Source: Branchiostoma floridae (Eukaryota > Chordata > Leptocardii > Amphioxiformes > Branchiostomatidae). From it: DNA of 64,000 nt. The translations under genes and the position numbers were made by a program. Under the pieces are notes generated by a model. That model was given only the letters and a program-made list of their open reading frames with translations. It had not been told where the DNA came from and did no database searches. The stretch covers positions 32,659,395 through 32,723,394 of the forward strand of contig NC_049982.1 in assembly GCF_000003815.2 (NCBI RefSeq). The letters run 5' to 3'. Below are positions 14,101 to 27,614 of the stretch, piece by piece. How positions within the stretch are numbered: position 1 is the first letter of the stretch; every line of letters begins with the position of its first letter.

Positions 14101-17100
14101 AAAAGCCATTCGAGTGGCGGTGGAAAACATTGGGACTAAGTGGTTATATGTACCGACAACTCTTCACCCAATCGCCTGGCGTTCTCCCCCCTCGTTTCTA
14201 ACCTTTGGAATGTCGGCTGACAGAGGTGGGTTTATTTAGACACAGCTTTTAACCAGGTCTTTTGCAAATATCATGCCGATCTTAATTCACTTGTGGACAA
14301 AAACCAAATGGACGTGATGGCATCGCCCGGAGTGGTTCGTGTGCCCTTGTTGGCTGCGTCCACCAACCTTTTGTTGGAAATGAAGGATGTACAACAATTA
14401 CGGACCAATTTGTAAGTCATTAGCTAGCGCCGGGGGTGTTTTACGCCGTAGGCCATACAGCGATTTACTAGTAGAAAGACGAATAGAGGAGAGTTGAAAG
14501 ACGAGGCTTAAAGTGAAGAGAAACATCATTTCAGTACATGTACAATAATTTCGGCAACATCAATTAGCAGAAAGGTCGCGAATTTTTGAATACATATAGA
14601 TTTTCTATAATTTCTCAAACTTTGCCTCCTTTTTTTCTGACAACCTATCCGAGGCAATCTGAGATTATTAGAAGCCATAACTTCGCTTCTATGATTTTTT
14701 TCAACATTTACAGATACAAGAAAGTGCATGTCCAAGATTCGTGATTATTTTCATATACAGCTTGGTTGATGTCGTTGCGACCATCGTAAATCGTGTGCGA
14801 GATAATCCCTTCGCGTCTACGATTTCCGCAAAGGATAATGTCTCTAATCTGCACCTAAGTGCCTACCATAAACCTTTGCCTGGGGATTTGGGGATATCTC
14901 TCCACCTTGTCGCAATTAGGAATTTTCGCCCGGGTAGGGCACGAGTCATTTCCTCGGACCCCCTCCCCCCCAACCCCGCCGGGCACCCCGCGTCCGACCC
15001 GGACACCTGCTCGGTAATGGGCAGTAGTCCCCTACACTACACGTATCCCGTTTCCCAGTCTCTGTTATTTTTACCCGTATGCCAAGCGCGCGGTTTATTA
15101 TAGCAAGATAGCAAAATATATCGATGTGTGACATCGGGCGAGCACGATCTGTGTATGCACTAGAATCCTGGCCCAATTTGTCAAAAATTCCTTGTATTTT
15201 CAGAAATATTATCTTCCGTTTTCGTTTCAGTGCGTATGTGTCTGTACCATGGGTAGTAGCTGCGGTGGGTCGTGTTGTACATTCCAAGCACTTAAGACCA
15301 ACCACGCCTCTTTCTGTGGACGTTGTTAATTAAGTCGATTTAGTAATTACATCCTCGATTGAGTATTCCCTCCCATGCCCAGTAGGATCCCTTACACATT
15401 CCCTGGGTAATAACCAAGAGTGTCACTCCCCGCAAGAGATTCGAACCCGGGACCAAAAATCTTGCCCTTCTCACTTAAATGATCGCTCCAAGTATTTCAC
15501 GAGCTCGCGAAATAGTCGGGAAGGAAAAATGTGTTCGCGGCGTCCGCTGCCGACATCTTGTGCTGAAGCACAGATGGAGATGTAGTTAAGTGTTACCCAA
15601 GCCGCGTACCACCCACAAATGTGAGCCCAGTGCCTCTTGCGGCTGCCCCGCGCGGCGAGCCGGCAGGGCGGCTGGTGTGTTGGCAAGACGTGTTATTCCT
15701 GACGATTTTCGCGACCCGCTCATAATAGCAGCCCCCGACTGACACCGACCGAGACCCTCCGTAAAGAGCCGAAACACATCTGCTTCGGGTGGTGGGCCTC
15801 CAGGCCTGGGAGCTCCCCATGTACACCCCCAGTTTACATCGCATATGGACGAAACATCACGGACATGTTATTTCAAGTGGCTGTATTTTAACAGACACCG
15901 GATCTAGCATACGACATGACTATCTATACAAGCTTCAGGCCTCATTTGAGGAATGTATATTCCCGCTCGGTTATTTTGCTTCCTCAGATCTTGAACGCAT
16001 GCCTCCCTCTTCGAACATAAACACTTTCCCCTCAGCTCCTGAAAAAGCAAGAATCCACTCCTTTAAGTCTAGCTTCCTTCCGCGCGTCCGCCTTCTTCTT
16101 ATGTCCATCCTATCTTTTGGTACTTGTAATCTTTTCCATGTGAAGAAAAACCACAAGCCAAGACATGATCAGAGTATCGCCATCTTAGGTATATTTATCC
16201 TATAGCTACTCAGTTGTATTGGATATTTGTCTTAGACCACACTCTTGACATATATATATATATATCAATGGTACTTCTTACAATGTGTTCTTAGATGATG
16301 GAAATCATCATTTTAGTCATAAGAATTGCGGATCTACCACAAGCACCTGTAAAGCTAACATAGCTTACCGAGCTATATGGAATTTTTGCTCTTCCCTAAA
16401 AAATTTCACGGCCCTGCCCTCCCGTCATGTTCTATATGTTTGGTTTCATGCCAATTGCATAAACAGACCACCCGGGAGACGATATTAATATGCCGTCATT
16501 TTCTGCAGCTTAGGGCCGTAGGGACGTAACGTGTTCTTCCGTCTCTTGTTTCAACGTATCATGTTCGTCAATGGTCCATCCTACACTGAGCGAGGACAGA
16601 CTGAGACAGTGTCGTCCTCTGTTATTTGTCCAAGCTCAATTATTTGTCTTAACTCTTCATCAGGGTACTTGTCTTCCGGTGTGGTCCCGGACCTTCCCGG
16701 TCAGTATGGACGACACGTGGCCGCACAAATATACTCCCACAAGCAGCCTTTCTTTATCCGTACTGAACACACGGACTTCTAGTTTGTAAGGTATAGAAAT
16801 GCGAAAAGTAAGCCATATGGTCTGATTTAGAAATTTTAAATTCCATCAATGTTACACAAGTAGTGCGATGGAGAATTTGAACAGAAGAAGAGGATGGGAA
16901 CTTCTACAGTACCCTGGGAGGGAGATGCGGCGTCGTTCCCATCACCAAGTGATTTTCCCTGCGATAAATATTGTGAAATTAGAGGTAAGTGTGTGTTTAT
17001 GATGAACGCATGAGTATTTATCCAATGTCACCCGTCCGGATCAAAAGATGGCCCCTGCTAACGACTTTCTCAGCCTCTCGTTCTGTCCAAACGTGTCTTA

Positions 17101-19105
17101 GGGCTTGTCTGAGGGAAGGTGTGTTTACATGACTCGTCTTTCATTCCGGCCGAAGCCTCTTCGTTTGTTGCCTTCTCTCCTCGAAGGAACATCTGTAAAG
17201 AGCAATCCGATCGCACAATTAAGAAGAGGCCGCACAGCACCAGCGCGGTCGTTAGAGCTAAACTATAACACCCTAACTTGTGCCTGGGGAACGAGAAGCC
17301 CGTCCAACGGTAACCATTAGGCTCGTTCCCCGGGCACTTCCTCACTTAGGGGAGGGAGGGGTGCACATGTGCACACGACAACAAGGTCTTCTCTCTGAAC
17401 TCTTTTTAGATAAGTACAAAGTGTACCGAAAAGGGACAGGGTCACTTGAGCAAATTGCTTGCAGTTGCGACCGCCAGAGGACAGAAACCAAAACATCAAA
17501 ACGGTCAAAGGCGGCGGGGAAGGTCAGGGAGGGAAAACGGCGCATGCGCAGAGTTGCTTCCTAACGGGATGGGAGCATGGGATGCAAAAACTGATAAAAA
17601 GACTTCAAAGAGGCCGCTGGCGCCTGCATGTCTCTGGTGGACGACATCTGGAAAAGTCTTTTGGGTGATAAGAGAGTTTTCAACAATCTGCACCGTCTTC
17701 CTTTTGCTGGGAGGTCTTCCAGGGTCGGTCAATAAATATAGTGCCTTCCCGAGTGACAGGAAAAACACTCAAATTTCAGTACGAACTCGGGTACCAACCT
17801 CGCATCTCATGTCCGTCAAGAATTCTTATACACCGTCTAAGTTCTATTCCATCCTGATACTATCGCCGTGTTAAATTGTTTAATCAGTGAGAATTCGCAA
17901 AAAATGGCCGATTTTGAAGCGGGAGTCCACACATGTGAAAGGAAAATTCGGCGTCAGAAACAAAGTCCGTGGCAGTGTGCACGTCATGATCAAGGGTAGC
18001 TTACAAAGTTCAATGGGGGAGGGGGCGGAAGACAATTTAAAAGATAACAAAAGACACGTACGGCATTTATATGTCTGTCAAAGAAAATAAATTTTCAAAG
18101 CGTTTGTTAGGAGGGAAAAGCGCTATCTCGAGAAATGAAACTGTTCGGAATATCCCAAAGGTCTGTACTATATGTGTCTGTGGAAACTATGGTGTGTTCC
18201 ATGGTTTTGTCATCTTAATGTTGTTGTTCTAGATTTAATAAATTATCAAGATTCTACCATTTATGTCACTTTTGTCAATCCTGTTATTTCATAGGAAAAA
18301 CTGAAAAGATTTTTTCATTCTCATTAAGTTTCTGTATATTGGCGATAAGGCCGGAAACGCAAAAGAGAAAATCATCCTCTGTACAACAAGCGCGAATAGA
18401 CCGATTCACTGCCACAATCGAGCTGTTGTACAATTTGTCTCGAATAGCCAACTTTCAAAGGAAAAAAAGAATTAAAGGTACACCAATGACTTCAGCTTAA
18501 GAATAATTTCTTGATGCGGTTATAGAATAAAACAATTGCATTGTACTTAAGAATACTTTGCCTTACTTTAAAGTCTTATTTCTTCTCATAAATCATTCAT
18601 TCATTCCTTTATTTGTTGAAGAAATTTCGTTAGAAGGCTTTTAGTTAAACTTGTAAAGAAAGTGTGGTATTGTGTCCATCGTATTATTCTATGCGAATTT
18701 TATGCCATTGAGTTTTAATTTCAAAACATTTTTCTAGTTTCAGACAATTGTAAATCTATACAGACAGTGTAATTTAGTGGTGTTTTGTTTTTATTTATCT
18801 GTATATTTGTATGTTTATTTTTTGGTTGTCTTTTAGACTGGGTGGCCTTCTCGGTGGCTGCGCACTGCTTTCCAGTGCCGTCTTGTATACACACATACAC
18901 AAAGCAGATAATGTAAGACAAGACGATTTTGACCAAGAGGTACATAAACACAAAGCACTTAGGCAAAGTACAACAAACAGAATCTTTGACCATTCTCACT
19001 GTTGTTATCAGTTAGTTGCCTGAAGGCCGGCGGGCAGGGTTTTGTAGAACTTGTATTGGGAACGCCATTCAAAATCGTGATTTTGTCGACGTGGAAGGGT
19101 GGCCG
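8200..19105. other. Long non-coding region, transposon-poor
   Basis: Nearly 11 kb with no recognisable exon on either strand. Frames of 60-140 residues exist (for example 15789-16205 +, 14946-15305 -) but none shows a known motif or matched splice sites. Only short TA-rich tracts (12003-12027, 13067-13084, 16253-16265) and one tRNA-like fragment near 15.4 kb break it. The lack of mobile elements contrasts with the next 28 kb. Confidence 0.5.
15415..15490 (-). repeat. tRNA-like fragment with B box (SINE head or tRNA relic)
   Basis: Read on the - strand, 15436-15454 gives GGTCCCGGGTTCGAATCTC, a good RNA polymerase III B box and T-arm. The matching A box is poor and the acceptor stems do not pair convincingly. 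It is more likely a SINE head or tRNA pseudogene than a working tRNA. Confidence 0.35.
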
Positions 19106-19357
19106 TTTAGGCCCCCTTTCCACTAGGACGCGCTCTCGCCGCGCTCTCTCTGCGACCTAAAATTTTACAGATCGCTCAACGAATTGTATAGAAAAGAAAC
19201 AAATTTTTACACTTTGTGTGTTTTGTGTCCTCTCAGTCACACTTTTACATGTTGTATCATATACCCAGTATGAAATCAAAGGTTACACATACTAGTATCC
19301 TATTTAGGTCACAGTGAGAGCGCATCGCGATCACCGTCTAGTGGAAATACCCCTGTC
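19106..19357. mobile_element. Non-autonomous DNA transposon with terminal inverted repeats
   Basis: The left end (GGCCCCCTTTCCACTAG, from 19110) returns as an imperfect reverse complement at the right end near 19340-19353, and the inner motif GCGCTCTC...CTGCGACCTAAA also returns inverted near 19305-19330. This two-sided inverted structure of about 250 bp without a reading frame is typical of a MITE. A truncated relative lies at 27615. The target duplication could not be fixed. Confidence 0.65.
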
Positions 19358-20587
19358 ACATTAGGCGAAAATCGATCGGACGACGATTCTGCGGAAATCG
19401 CCCGAGCCTCGCTTATAATAATACCTTTATTGCACAACAATTGTACAAGGTACAAAGTATGGCTTATATGTTACAGGGACGGTTTTCAGGTGAAAAATAC
19501 ACGCAACCCCCTGTCGATCTTCAGTATGGCCGATCTTCCATCGATGCGCCCGAAGATCTTGGATAATGCGATAGGGGTAAAGGGGGACCCTAGCGGCGTT
19601 CACCACACTACTGAAAATATATTTACTGTTTTTACAGAACTTTGGCCTTGATTGTGACATGTATAATGCTTCTGTGCGTCAGAAATCTGAAAAAGGTTTT
19701 CATTTTTGACACTTGAAATGTATTAAGATATCATGATAGCTGAAAAATTGTATACTTGCAGATTATACTAAAAAGCTGAGTCATTTCCAGTAGTACGTAA
19801 ATGCAGCGGTTTGTATCAATGTTTTAGCAACGATTCCGATAGTCCATGTCTATGCCGATACACAAAATCCCGTTGCAACCATAATAGAATGTTTAAACCG
19901 GCGCAAACAACTTTTATACACAATTTCAGAAGATTGGATTGCATAAGACATAGAGACCTTCAAAATCACATTAAAATGTAGCCAGTCTTTTAAACTATTT
20001 ATATGGAATTGGGCATATACCATCCATGTACGTTTACTGTAGATTTATGCCTCGAAGGACTACATGTAGCTACAAGTCGTCTATCAGATGACTTGTAATT
20101 GGCATTTAAAATATAAACACGAGTAACACATACATAGTAAACAAATATGTGTACTAAGCTAACCAAGTAGAGGCAACTTCTTCTCCTTTTTGTATTCAAC
20201 AAAACAAAGGTATGGACTTCTTTTTACATTAATAGGAATAGGTTTCATACAAGGTTTGTCAAAACGCATAAAATGTTAGAATTTATTCAAAGTGTGGGGA
20301 AGTTTCTTTGATAGAGTTAAAACGTATTTTTTGGTGATACAGTTTCCAGTCTGAGATAAAATGTAATTCTTCCTCCACTTTATCTATTGGCAAAGTATGT
20401 GACGCTGAGGAGTGCGGTTGTGCCTTTCCGTTTCGATCTGTGACAACAAATCCGAACATGAAAAAAATCACATGCAGGTGTGGAAAGATACCCGTGGTGG
20501 TGCGTTGTACACTTCTCTTCCTACAAACCACGAATAGGTCGGCAGTGGTGACACTGAAGGGGGTGTCCGGAGAGAGAGTGACCACAA

Positions 20588-20642
20588 ACACTTGCTGTAA
20601 TGGCTCACCGCAAAAATTGCTGTAATGGCTCACCGCAAAAAT
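20588..20642 (+). repeat. 27-bp direct tandem repeat, two copies
   Basis: The unit TGCTGTAATGGCTCACCGCA with a short A-rich tail occurs twice in direct succession with only one or two differences. It lies inside an otherwise unremarkable 166-codon reading frame on the - strand (20283-20783) that shows no known domain and is not called as a gene. Confidence 0.7.
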
Positions 20643-21345
20643 GCTACACACACCCCAACTAAGTCGTATTTCTTTCGTGCTACACAAAATCGTCTGACAG
20701 TGCCACAAGCAAGAAAACTGAAAGAGCTCCCCCCCCCCCCCCTCTCTCGCATCTCTTTTGCCGAGTAGACTACACGTGAACAATATTTTCCATACTGTAA
20801 TCCAAATGACGCGACTAGAACAGGTTATTGTTGCATGTTGTCAGAGAGGGACTACGTGCGACGACGATTCTAAAGAAGGAGTGTTAATTTCTGGCGTTTA
20901 TTTAATGTCTATGTGTATGTGCATGTGCGTGATACTATTTACATCGGTAATGGTACACAAACTGCAAGCAATGATTGCGTGCTATTTTTTCCAAATCAAA
21001 AGTTTCATACAAACTCGAATACATATTTCACTTCATGTCTCACTTAATCTAGGAGCCTAGTATCACTACTGTGGTATCACATGCATAGATTTATGGGACT
21101 TTCCAATGCCCGGAAAACAAACTCCCTCTATATACACATACATAATCTTTGTCTATACACATTTAGGTATCGTATATTTGAAAAAATTTTGCCTGAGAAA
21201 TGAATAATAAAGTGGGCTAATAGTCACCTTTTTTGTGTTTAAAACTTACAATTTTTTCTTTTATGAGTTATACATGGTTTTTACTACTTCCTGGTAAGTT
21301 TGTTCACTACAAACTAAATATCCAACAGGTAATATGAAACTGTAT

Positions 21346-21565
21346 ACTTCTCTGAAAATAAAATGTTTGATCGTCACTTGTAACTTTCGTACGTCAACTT
21401 TAACAAGCGTCAGCAGTGTGTCTTGTCGACATGGCGCGCATATGTGCACAAAATCACTTCTCTGAAAATAAAATGTTTGATCGTCACTTGTAACTTTCGT
21501 ACGTCAACTTTAACAAGCGTCAGCAGTGTGTCTTGTCGGCATGGCGCGCATATGTGCACAAAATC
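21346..21565 (+). repeat. 110-bp tandem duplication, two nearly identical copies
   Basis: Positions 21346-21455 and 21456-21565 are the same 110 bases, both starting ACTTCTCTGAAAATAAAATG, with a single difference seen (GTCGACATGG against GTCGGCATGG). The high identity implies a recent duplication, unless the assembly created it. No gene is associated. Confidence 0.9.
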
Positions 21566-22429
21566 ATACACTTGCTCCGTGTACAGTTCGCACAAAAGGC
21601 AGGAAACGTTAATGGTTGTATAACAGGCTGATTTGGATGTTTGCCGTGCACTTATAACGCCAGCGACCAGTGCGCATTTTTCTGTGGCGTCTGACGCGCG
21701 CCATATATATTGTACGGTTACACTAATGGGTTTTGTCCGTCAAACAGCTGTCTACTTCTCTATCTTCAAAAAGAAAACAAAGCTGTTCGAACCAGACAAA
21801 CAACTTTTCTGTCAAATGGTTTTGAATATGTTTGATTCATCCTCGAAAAAAAAATCTCTCAGGAAGGACGGCAACAGACAAGTTAGGATGTATCATATTC
21901 GTGTTAAAAGTCCATTACAAACTTATTACAAATGGATATTAGCCCCAGAGGACAGTTTTTAGAAACCACGGCCATTACCACTTTTAAATGCCGGACATGG
22001 ACGTTAGTTTCAAGTACTTTGAAACGGTTTCCATAGATATTTCAATTAGGGAGTGTTTGTCGGCAGACCGCTTCTGCACGCAAATAGTCCCGTAGTGGGA
22101 CACGGCTGTGCTCGGGATGACAGTTAGCAGAGAAAAAACAGTGACCGTGACACTGCTATCCTTTTAAGCGACGACTGCTGTAGAAATTGAAAGAACAAAA
22201 GCTTTTGTTGTGTCGCGTTTAAATGCAGGATGAACCAATAGGGAGAGATACGTTTCTCACGCGCTGTAACTTGCGGTGAAAGTTTTTTTGTGGTGTTTTT
22301 GAACTCCAAGTACACAAAGAACAGCGAGCGTTTCCAATCTATGTGGATTAGTTTACATACATGATAATCAATTCCATCTATATCGTAGTCTTAGGCGTTC
22401 TGTATACAAATTTGGAAAGTTGTGGCCTT

Positions 22430-22560
22430 GAGAAATGCACTTAAAACGACTTTTCTTACTCTACCCCATGTGTAGTTGATGAGTTATGTTTGGACGGTGA
22501 AGGTGGAGAGGGAAGGGCTCAGCCTTAAATACCGTGCCCCAGACACAGAGGATAACAACT
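22430..22560 (+). mobile_element. SINE body fragment
   Basis: The run starting GAAATGCACTTAAAACGAC and ending TACCGTGCCCC matches the body of the SINE at 32.5 kb, which has the same order of motifs. The tRNA-like head is missing, so this is a 5'-truncated copy. Confidence 0.5.
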
Positions 22561-23785
22561 TATAGCCTCTACGGCCACAAATTCAAAACAAAAATGACGA
22601 ATTCTTGTCTACGTATACAATAGAAAAGGGTAATGCGAGTACAAATTGTCATTTCCTGGTACAGATAACAGACTAGGCCCATATTATCGATTGAAATTGA
22701 CTGTAAATCATTGGTCTGTATACGTATGAACCTGGATGGCCTTTGGCACCACATGTTATGGGCAGACACGTAACAATAGGACGTGTGATACAACAACGGC
22801 GGTCATTTACATCTTCAGTTTATAGTCGTGATTGTTTTTAGTTTTTAAAACATCATAGGTTGCAAATAAAATAAGGAATGGGAAACCGTTTTCTAACCCG
22901 TCTCCTGACCGCGTTTTGAACCCGGGGCGGCAAAATAGGATTTACAATCCTCCCACTCAAAACTAAAGCTACACACGCTCTCTCTTTATAAGATGGTCTC
23001 CTGTTTGTTTTCAAATATCGCACTTCATTAACTGTAGCGGATATGATATTAAAGGTAGTGTTTAGACTTACTGCCTCACACGACATGTCGTCTGTTGCAC
23101 TGTTATTGTAGCCGGCTTTTGCACTTTATCATATAACGGAACTGTAAATAAGAGTTATTTTGTTACGGCTATTGTTTAAGGACAACACTTTAGAATAACA
23201 TGTTTATCAATTGTTCGCGGTAAGTGGAGATAGGTGTAGAAGGGTGTTCTAGTTTCTTCAATGGCAAATTTCAGTAGCTTTACATTTGCAATAATATCGA
23301 ATCACCGTAAGTAACGATTTGGCAGTAGATAGTAGTTTTTTTTTTCAATCATGTTGATCAAATATCATATTCTCACGTTCTGCAATGTGTATCAAACGTA
23401 TTTTGATGTTCACAGTCATAAGGTTGAATATTGTTGATGAATATTTGTACAACAAATGGAGTTATAGTATACCCATTGGAACAGCTGTAGCGCTTGACAA
23501 CAGTGTATACGTTATGCGTTGGCAAAAATATCAATGAAGCAAATATCAGATACATTATCACCATTTACATCAGTGTTTATACTACGTAAATGCTATATTT
23601 ATTTCACATTTTTTCATATACATATACATATAAGAATGTGACATCATAATGTATCAATGTAATGGATTTAAGGGACTGAATATTGGGTAGAGACAAAAGA
23701 GAGAAATAGTTTATTCAATTTAAAAAAACTGTAGCAGCACAAAGATCTGAATTGCAGTTTAATAATATAATAGCTAGTGAAAGTA

Positions 23786-23954
23786 CAGTAGAAGCCGTTT
23801 AATTGCACTCCCCATTTGTCAGCACATTCTGTGCAATTATCCGGATGTTGCAACAAAGTTATTAAGCTGGACTGCATCACTACAGGACTTTGGGATTCCG
23901 TGCAATTAACAGAAGTGTGCATATATCCGTTGTGCAATTGGGTGGCTTCTACTG
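23786..23954. mobile_element. Tigger/pogo-like MITE, copy 1
   Basis: A 169-bp element begins CAGTAGAAGCCGTTTAATTG and ends with the near reverse complement CAATTGGGTGGCTTCTACTG. A TA dinucleotide flanks both ends, the target duplication of Tc1/mariner-superfamily elements. The CAGTAGAA...CC start and the internal GCAATTATCCG motif resemble pogo/Tigger ends. It has no coding capacity. A second copy in opposite orientation is at 31639-31812. Confidence 0.8.
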
Positions 23955-24411
23955 TACTAGTAAACGTAGCTTAACATCTTAAAAGCGTTACACAACACAG
24001 CATTCGGGAAAGAGTATGGAAGTTAAACACACGCCACTACCAGTGGACTAGCCCCCCGTTGTAGCGACTTCACAAAGTTGTGTGGCCCAGGGCTACTGAA
24101 ACGGAGATGGGCGCCGCCCTATGCGCCATCAGCTGCTGGAAGGAACTACACGACACATATGACATATCCGATTCTTTAAAACACTTAATTCTCATAGACG
24201 TCTGACACTTGAAACATACGGTAATCGATGTACAAACATATGGTGCCCAAACTATATGCTTTCATTTAGAGCTCTCACACAATATGGCAGCGTATTGTTT
24301 CTTAACCGAGAAGTCCTACATTTGAACTGGTTGACCGTTGTTTAGTTGTCTTTGTTGACAACCATAAAACGTAAATCATTTAAATCTATATGAAAGAGTG
24401 TTAATGAATGG

Positions 24412-24460
24412 CGAGGATATAGCTCAGTGGTAGCGTTAGATCTCTGATATCCCCAGGATT
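24412..24460 (+). repeat. tRNA-like A-box fragment
   Basis: ATATAGCTCAGTGGTAGCG is an excellent tRNA A box/D arm, but the sequence then runs into a T tract and no B box or T arm follows. It is therefore a fragment of a tRNA-derived element, not a tRNA gene. Confidence 0.4.
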
Positions 24461-24599
24461 TTTTTTTCTTGAAGGGAAAGGGGGTTTGTTGAGCGTGCAT
24501 ATCAGGAGACACAAATCGCTTCTTGGTGGTATCTACACTTTTAGTAATGCAAAGTATCTTCATCATATACTTTTGTGCACATTATATCTTATGAATATA

Positions 24600-26859
24600 T
24601 CTTAAAGACAAAATAACATTCCGTAACACAAGATCATTCTATAAATTACATCAAATGCATTTTCCATGCGGTAAATTGTTTCTTTTTTAGACAACGACGA
24701 AAGGCACACAGAATGAAGAATGGACTGATCAATTGTAACATACAATTTATTTCACAAGCTACATACAGCATTTTAAAAGATTATTCAGAATTTGAAACGG
24801 AATTTGTATTCGTCATCAAACACATGACAATAGATAAGTCATACCCTATCATCTTGCATTACCATTGCACTTTTTCTACTACGATGGACCAAATGTTGAA
24901 CAAATTAAGATTTATATGATATAAGCCACTTCCATATTGGTGCCAAGAGGCAAAATCAAAACCTGATGTTCGGACAAAAGTTACGTTGTTATAAAGATGG
25001 ATTACAGTTCTTAAGGTAGGAAATATTATCCCGGACCTGTGCTGTTAGAGTGATCAGCCTTAAGAGGCGGACCCTGAAGCGGACGTGAGGAGGGGTGGGG
25101 GGAGATACAGGGAGGACCGTGCACTTGAGTCCGCGGGACGCCGCGAATGCCTGGCCCGCCTCTCCTGTAACTCTTCCCGTAACCTTTGGTTAAAGTGAAC
25201 GGGTCAGGACGTCTGTCAAGAGACGGTAGAGACGTGGCCGTGCTGGCGCCAGCGGGCGGGGTACCGCGGCCGTGATGCATGAGAGAAGGGATGGGAAAGT
25301 CGGAACCATTAGTCTGCTCCAGGCGTTTTCTTCTCTTCCCAGTCGCACCATTGGGATTCAGTACGGCGATGTCTTTGCCAGGCCGTCCCCTACACAGGAT
25401 TGCAAACAGACTTCTCTCAGTGACTTTTTTCTTCCTCAAAAGGGTCGCAGCTCTCGGCGTGAAACAGCGCACAACTTGTTACACGGCCCATTAGGAGCCG
25501 AACCGTTCACCCTCCCGAGCCCAAACCCTCCGCACAGAAACCCTAACCTCTGCTCTCGCACATGTACCTTCTTGGCGAGCTCAGTATCCTTGCGATATTT
25601 CCAGTGATTCGGTTCTTTGGCTGCGTGTTGGCTCTCACATTAGGCCTAACATCCGTTGGTTGATGGTTTGAAACCTCAGCGGAAGTATCTTGAGTAGGGT
25701 ATACAACCTTTCAAGTTCTACCGAGAGTTCAGAACTGTGTCATTTTGAACAAATCCTTCTTTCATCCCTCTGTTTAGTGCAGCTTTGTACTTATTCCCTT
25801 TGCTGCCGAAAGGATCAAAGTGAATCTATGTAATCTCCCGGGTTTGTGTGATACAAGCCGTTTCGCTGTTCCCCCCATATTTTAGATATCACAACTTGCA
25901 TTTGCAAGAAGTACGAGGAAAATAAAATGCATTCTTATCATAGCTCTACTGGTATTGTTTCGTTTTACGAGAAAACCATGAAAATTTCTATAAATGTAAT
26001 TCTCTCTGTAAAAAAATGAGCAATATCAGTATTTCTATTGAGTTTTGAAAAAAGTTAAAAATGATTCCAAACAAAATCCTAACGTGACCTCCTCACACCT
26101 TTTGTTGGAGACGTGTAGTTATGATTGATGGGCTTTATGATCGATGTTTCTGTTGCTCATTTTAAAACTTTAAAAGCAGCCCATTAGGTAACACCATTCG
26201 CTGAAATGTCAATCATGATTATCTATCATTCAACTCACCAAAACGAAAGCCAATTTCCGGTTGATATGTCTCCTAATGCATTTTGTACACAAATCAAATT
26301 CTCCTTGTTTCTTGAATTTTTCTGTCCGCTAATTATCGTTTCCAACTCTATATTTGCCATAAAAACAATGTATTTCCCGCATTCTCAAAGGGGGCCATTT
26401 CCTCCCTTGCGTAATTACGTGGTGTTTGGGCAAATCGCAGCTTTTAGTATGTGTACATGTATTCTTAACAGCACACCTGCCGAGTTCAAGCTGCTTAAAT
26501 CTGACTTGGCGGACCCAGGTGAGTGAGTTATGGGCGTTGAAAGGGTTTGGGAATAGACCTTAATTGATTTAATATCGCCTTTCCGTCTAATCGGATCCCG
26601 CGGGTTACTTGTTTCGGCGCGAGCTGCTCTTTCCCGAGTCGTGGACGAATTAAGGGATGAAGACTCCACTAGGGACGCCCCGTCAGGGATAAACTCAGCA
26701 AAAAATCACGCAGCTCGGGTTTAAAAGCACGTCTCATGGTCTAGATTGATGCATCATTATCGGCGTTTTAGTCATTAGAACCTGTTATGTGCCATGTCTG
26801 GATATGGACAGGTAGTAGGGAAGCAGGTGATCGATGTTGTGGGTGGACAGAGCGAGCGA
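24600..26859. other. Non-coding stretch with a GC-rich block
   Basis: A locally GC-rich block lies at about 25.03-25.60 kb inside AT-rich surroundings. It is open over 148 codons on the - strand (25026-25472) and 111 on the + strand (25272-25607); both are Pro/Arg/Ser-rich with no known motif. Further on, CCAG|GTGAGTGAG near 26519 is a perfect splice donor without a recognisable exon. Nothing here is supported as a gene. Confidence 0.35.
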
Positions 26860-26876
26860 GAGACAGAGAGCGAGCG

Positions 26877-26911
<35 letters not shown>

Positions 26912-27250
26912 CAGAAACAGGGTCAGGGCAGAGATAGAGAGAGACATATGCAGATAGAGATAGACAGAGACAGAAACAGGAACAGAGACAGAGAAAGATA
27001 GAGACAGAAACAGGGAGACAGAGAGAGATAGAGATAGTGAGAGACAGAGAGAGAGACAGAAGCGGACAGAGAGAGGGAGAGAGACAGAGAGAAGGTGTGA
27101 GAGACAGAGAGAGAAAGAAGGAAGGAAAAAGAGAGATAGAGAGAGAAGGAGAGAGAGGCAGGGTACGAGGGGAAGACAGGAGAAAAGAGAAAGAGAGGAT
27201 GAGAGAGAGAGAGAGGGGGGGGGGAGAGAATGTGTGAGACAGAGAGGAGG
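26860..27250 (+). repeat. Long purine-only (GA/GACAGA) tract
   Basis: About 390 bases are almost entirely purine with interspersed C and T (GAGAGAGA, GACAGAGA, GATAGAGA units). The complementary strand reads as Leu/Ser-rich frames of up to 206 codons, which are low-complexity shadows. Such tracts can form triple-stranded DNA. Confidence 0.9.
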
Positions 27251-27614
27251 AGAAATAAAAGAGTTTGTAGCGTGAGAGAAAAGCACACAGGTGGTAAATA
27301 ATAGTATATGTCCAGGATGTTAACCTGGTAGTGCACTGTAGCATCCACACACAACCATATAAAAGATAAAAGGTGAAAAGACAGCCATAGAACACTAATA
27401 TTTGCTGTGCGTTACTTCACTACGTCATTACACAGAGAATTTTACCTTGAAGTATTTCCAAATTTCAAACACATATATGATTTTACAACTTCACGGTTAC
27501 ATTTTATCAAGACTTAAAAACGATATATGCATCAGGTCAGAGATATTTGAGACTAGTGAATTTGTAAGGGATTCTGCAGTTAGGTGTTTTCCATATAAAA
27601 CTGCTGGTATCTCT

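Noticed and set aside
20283..20783. 166-codon frame on the - strand
   Set aside because: No known domain, contains a 27-bp tandem repeat and a poly-C run, and has no supporting splice or promoter context.
24412..24460. Functional tRNA gene
   Set aside because: Good A box only; no B box, T arm or acceptor stem follows.
26768..27395. Leu/Ser-rich reading frames of 143-206 codons on the - strand
   Set aside because: They are read from the GA/GACAGA purine tract; composition, not coding, keeps them open.
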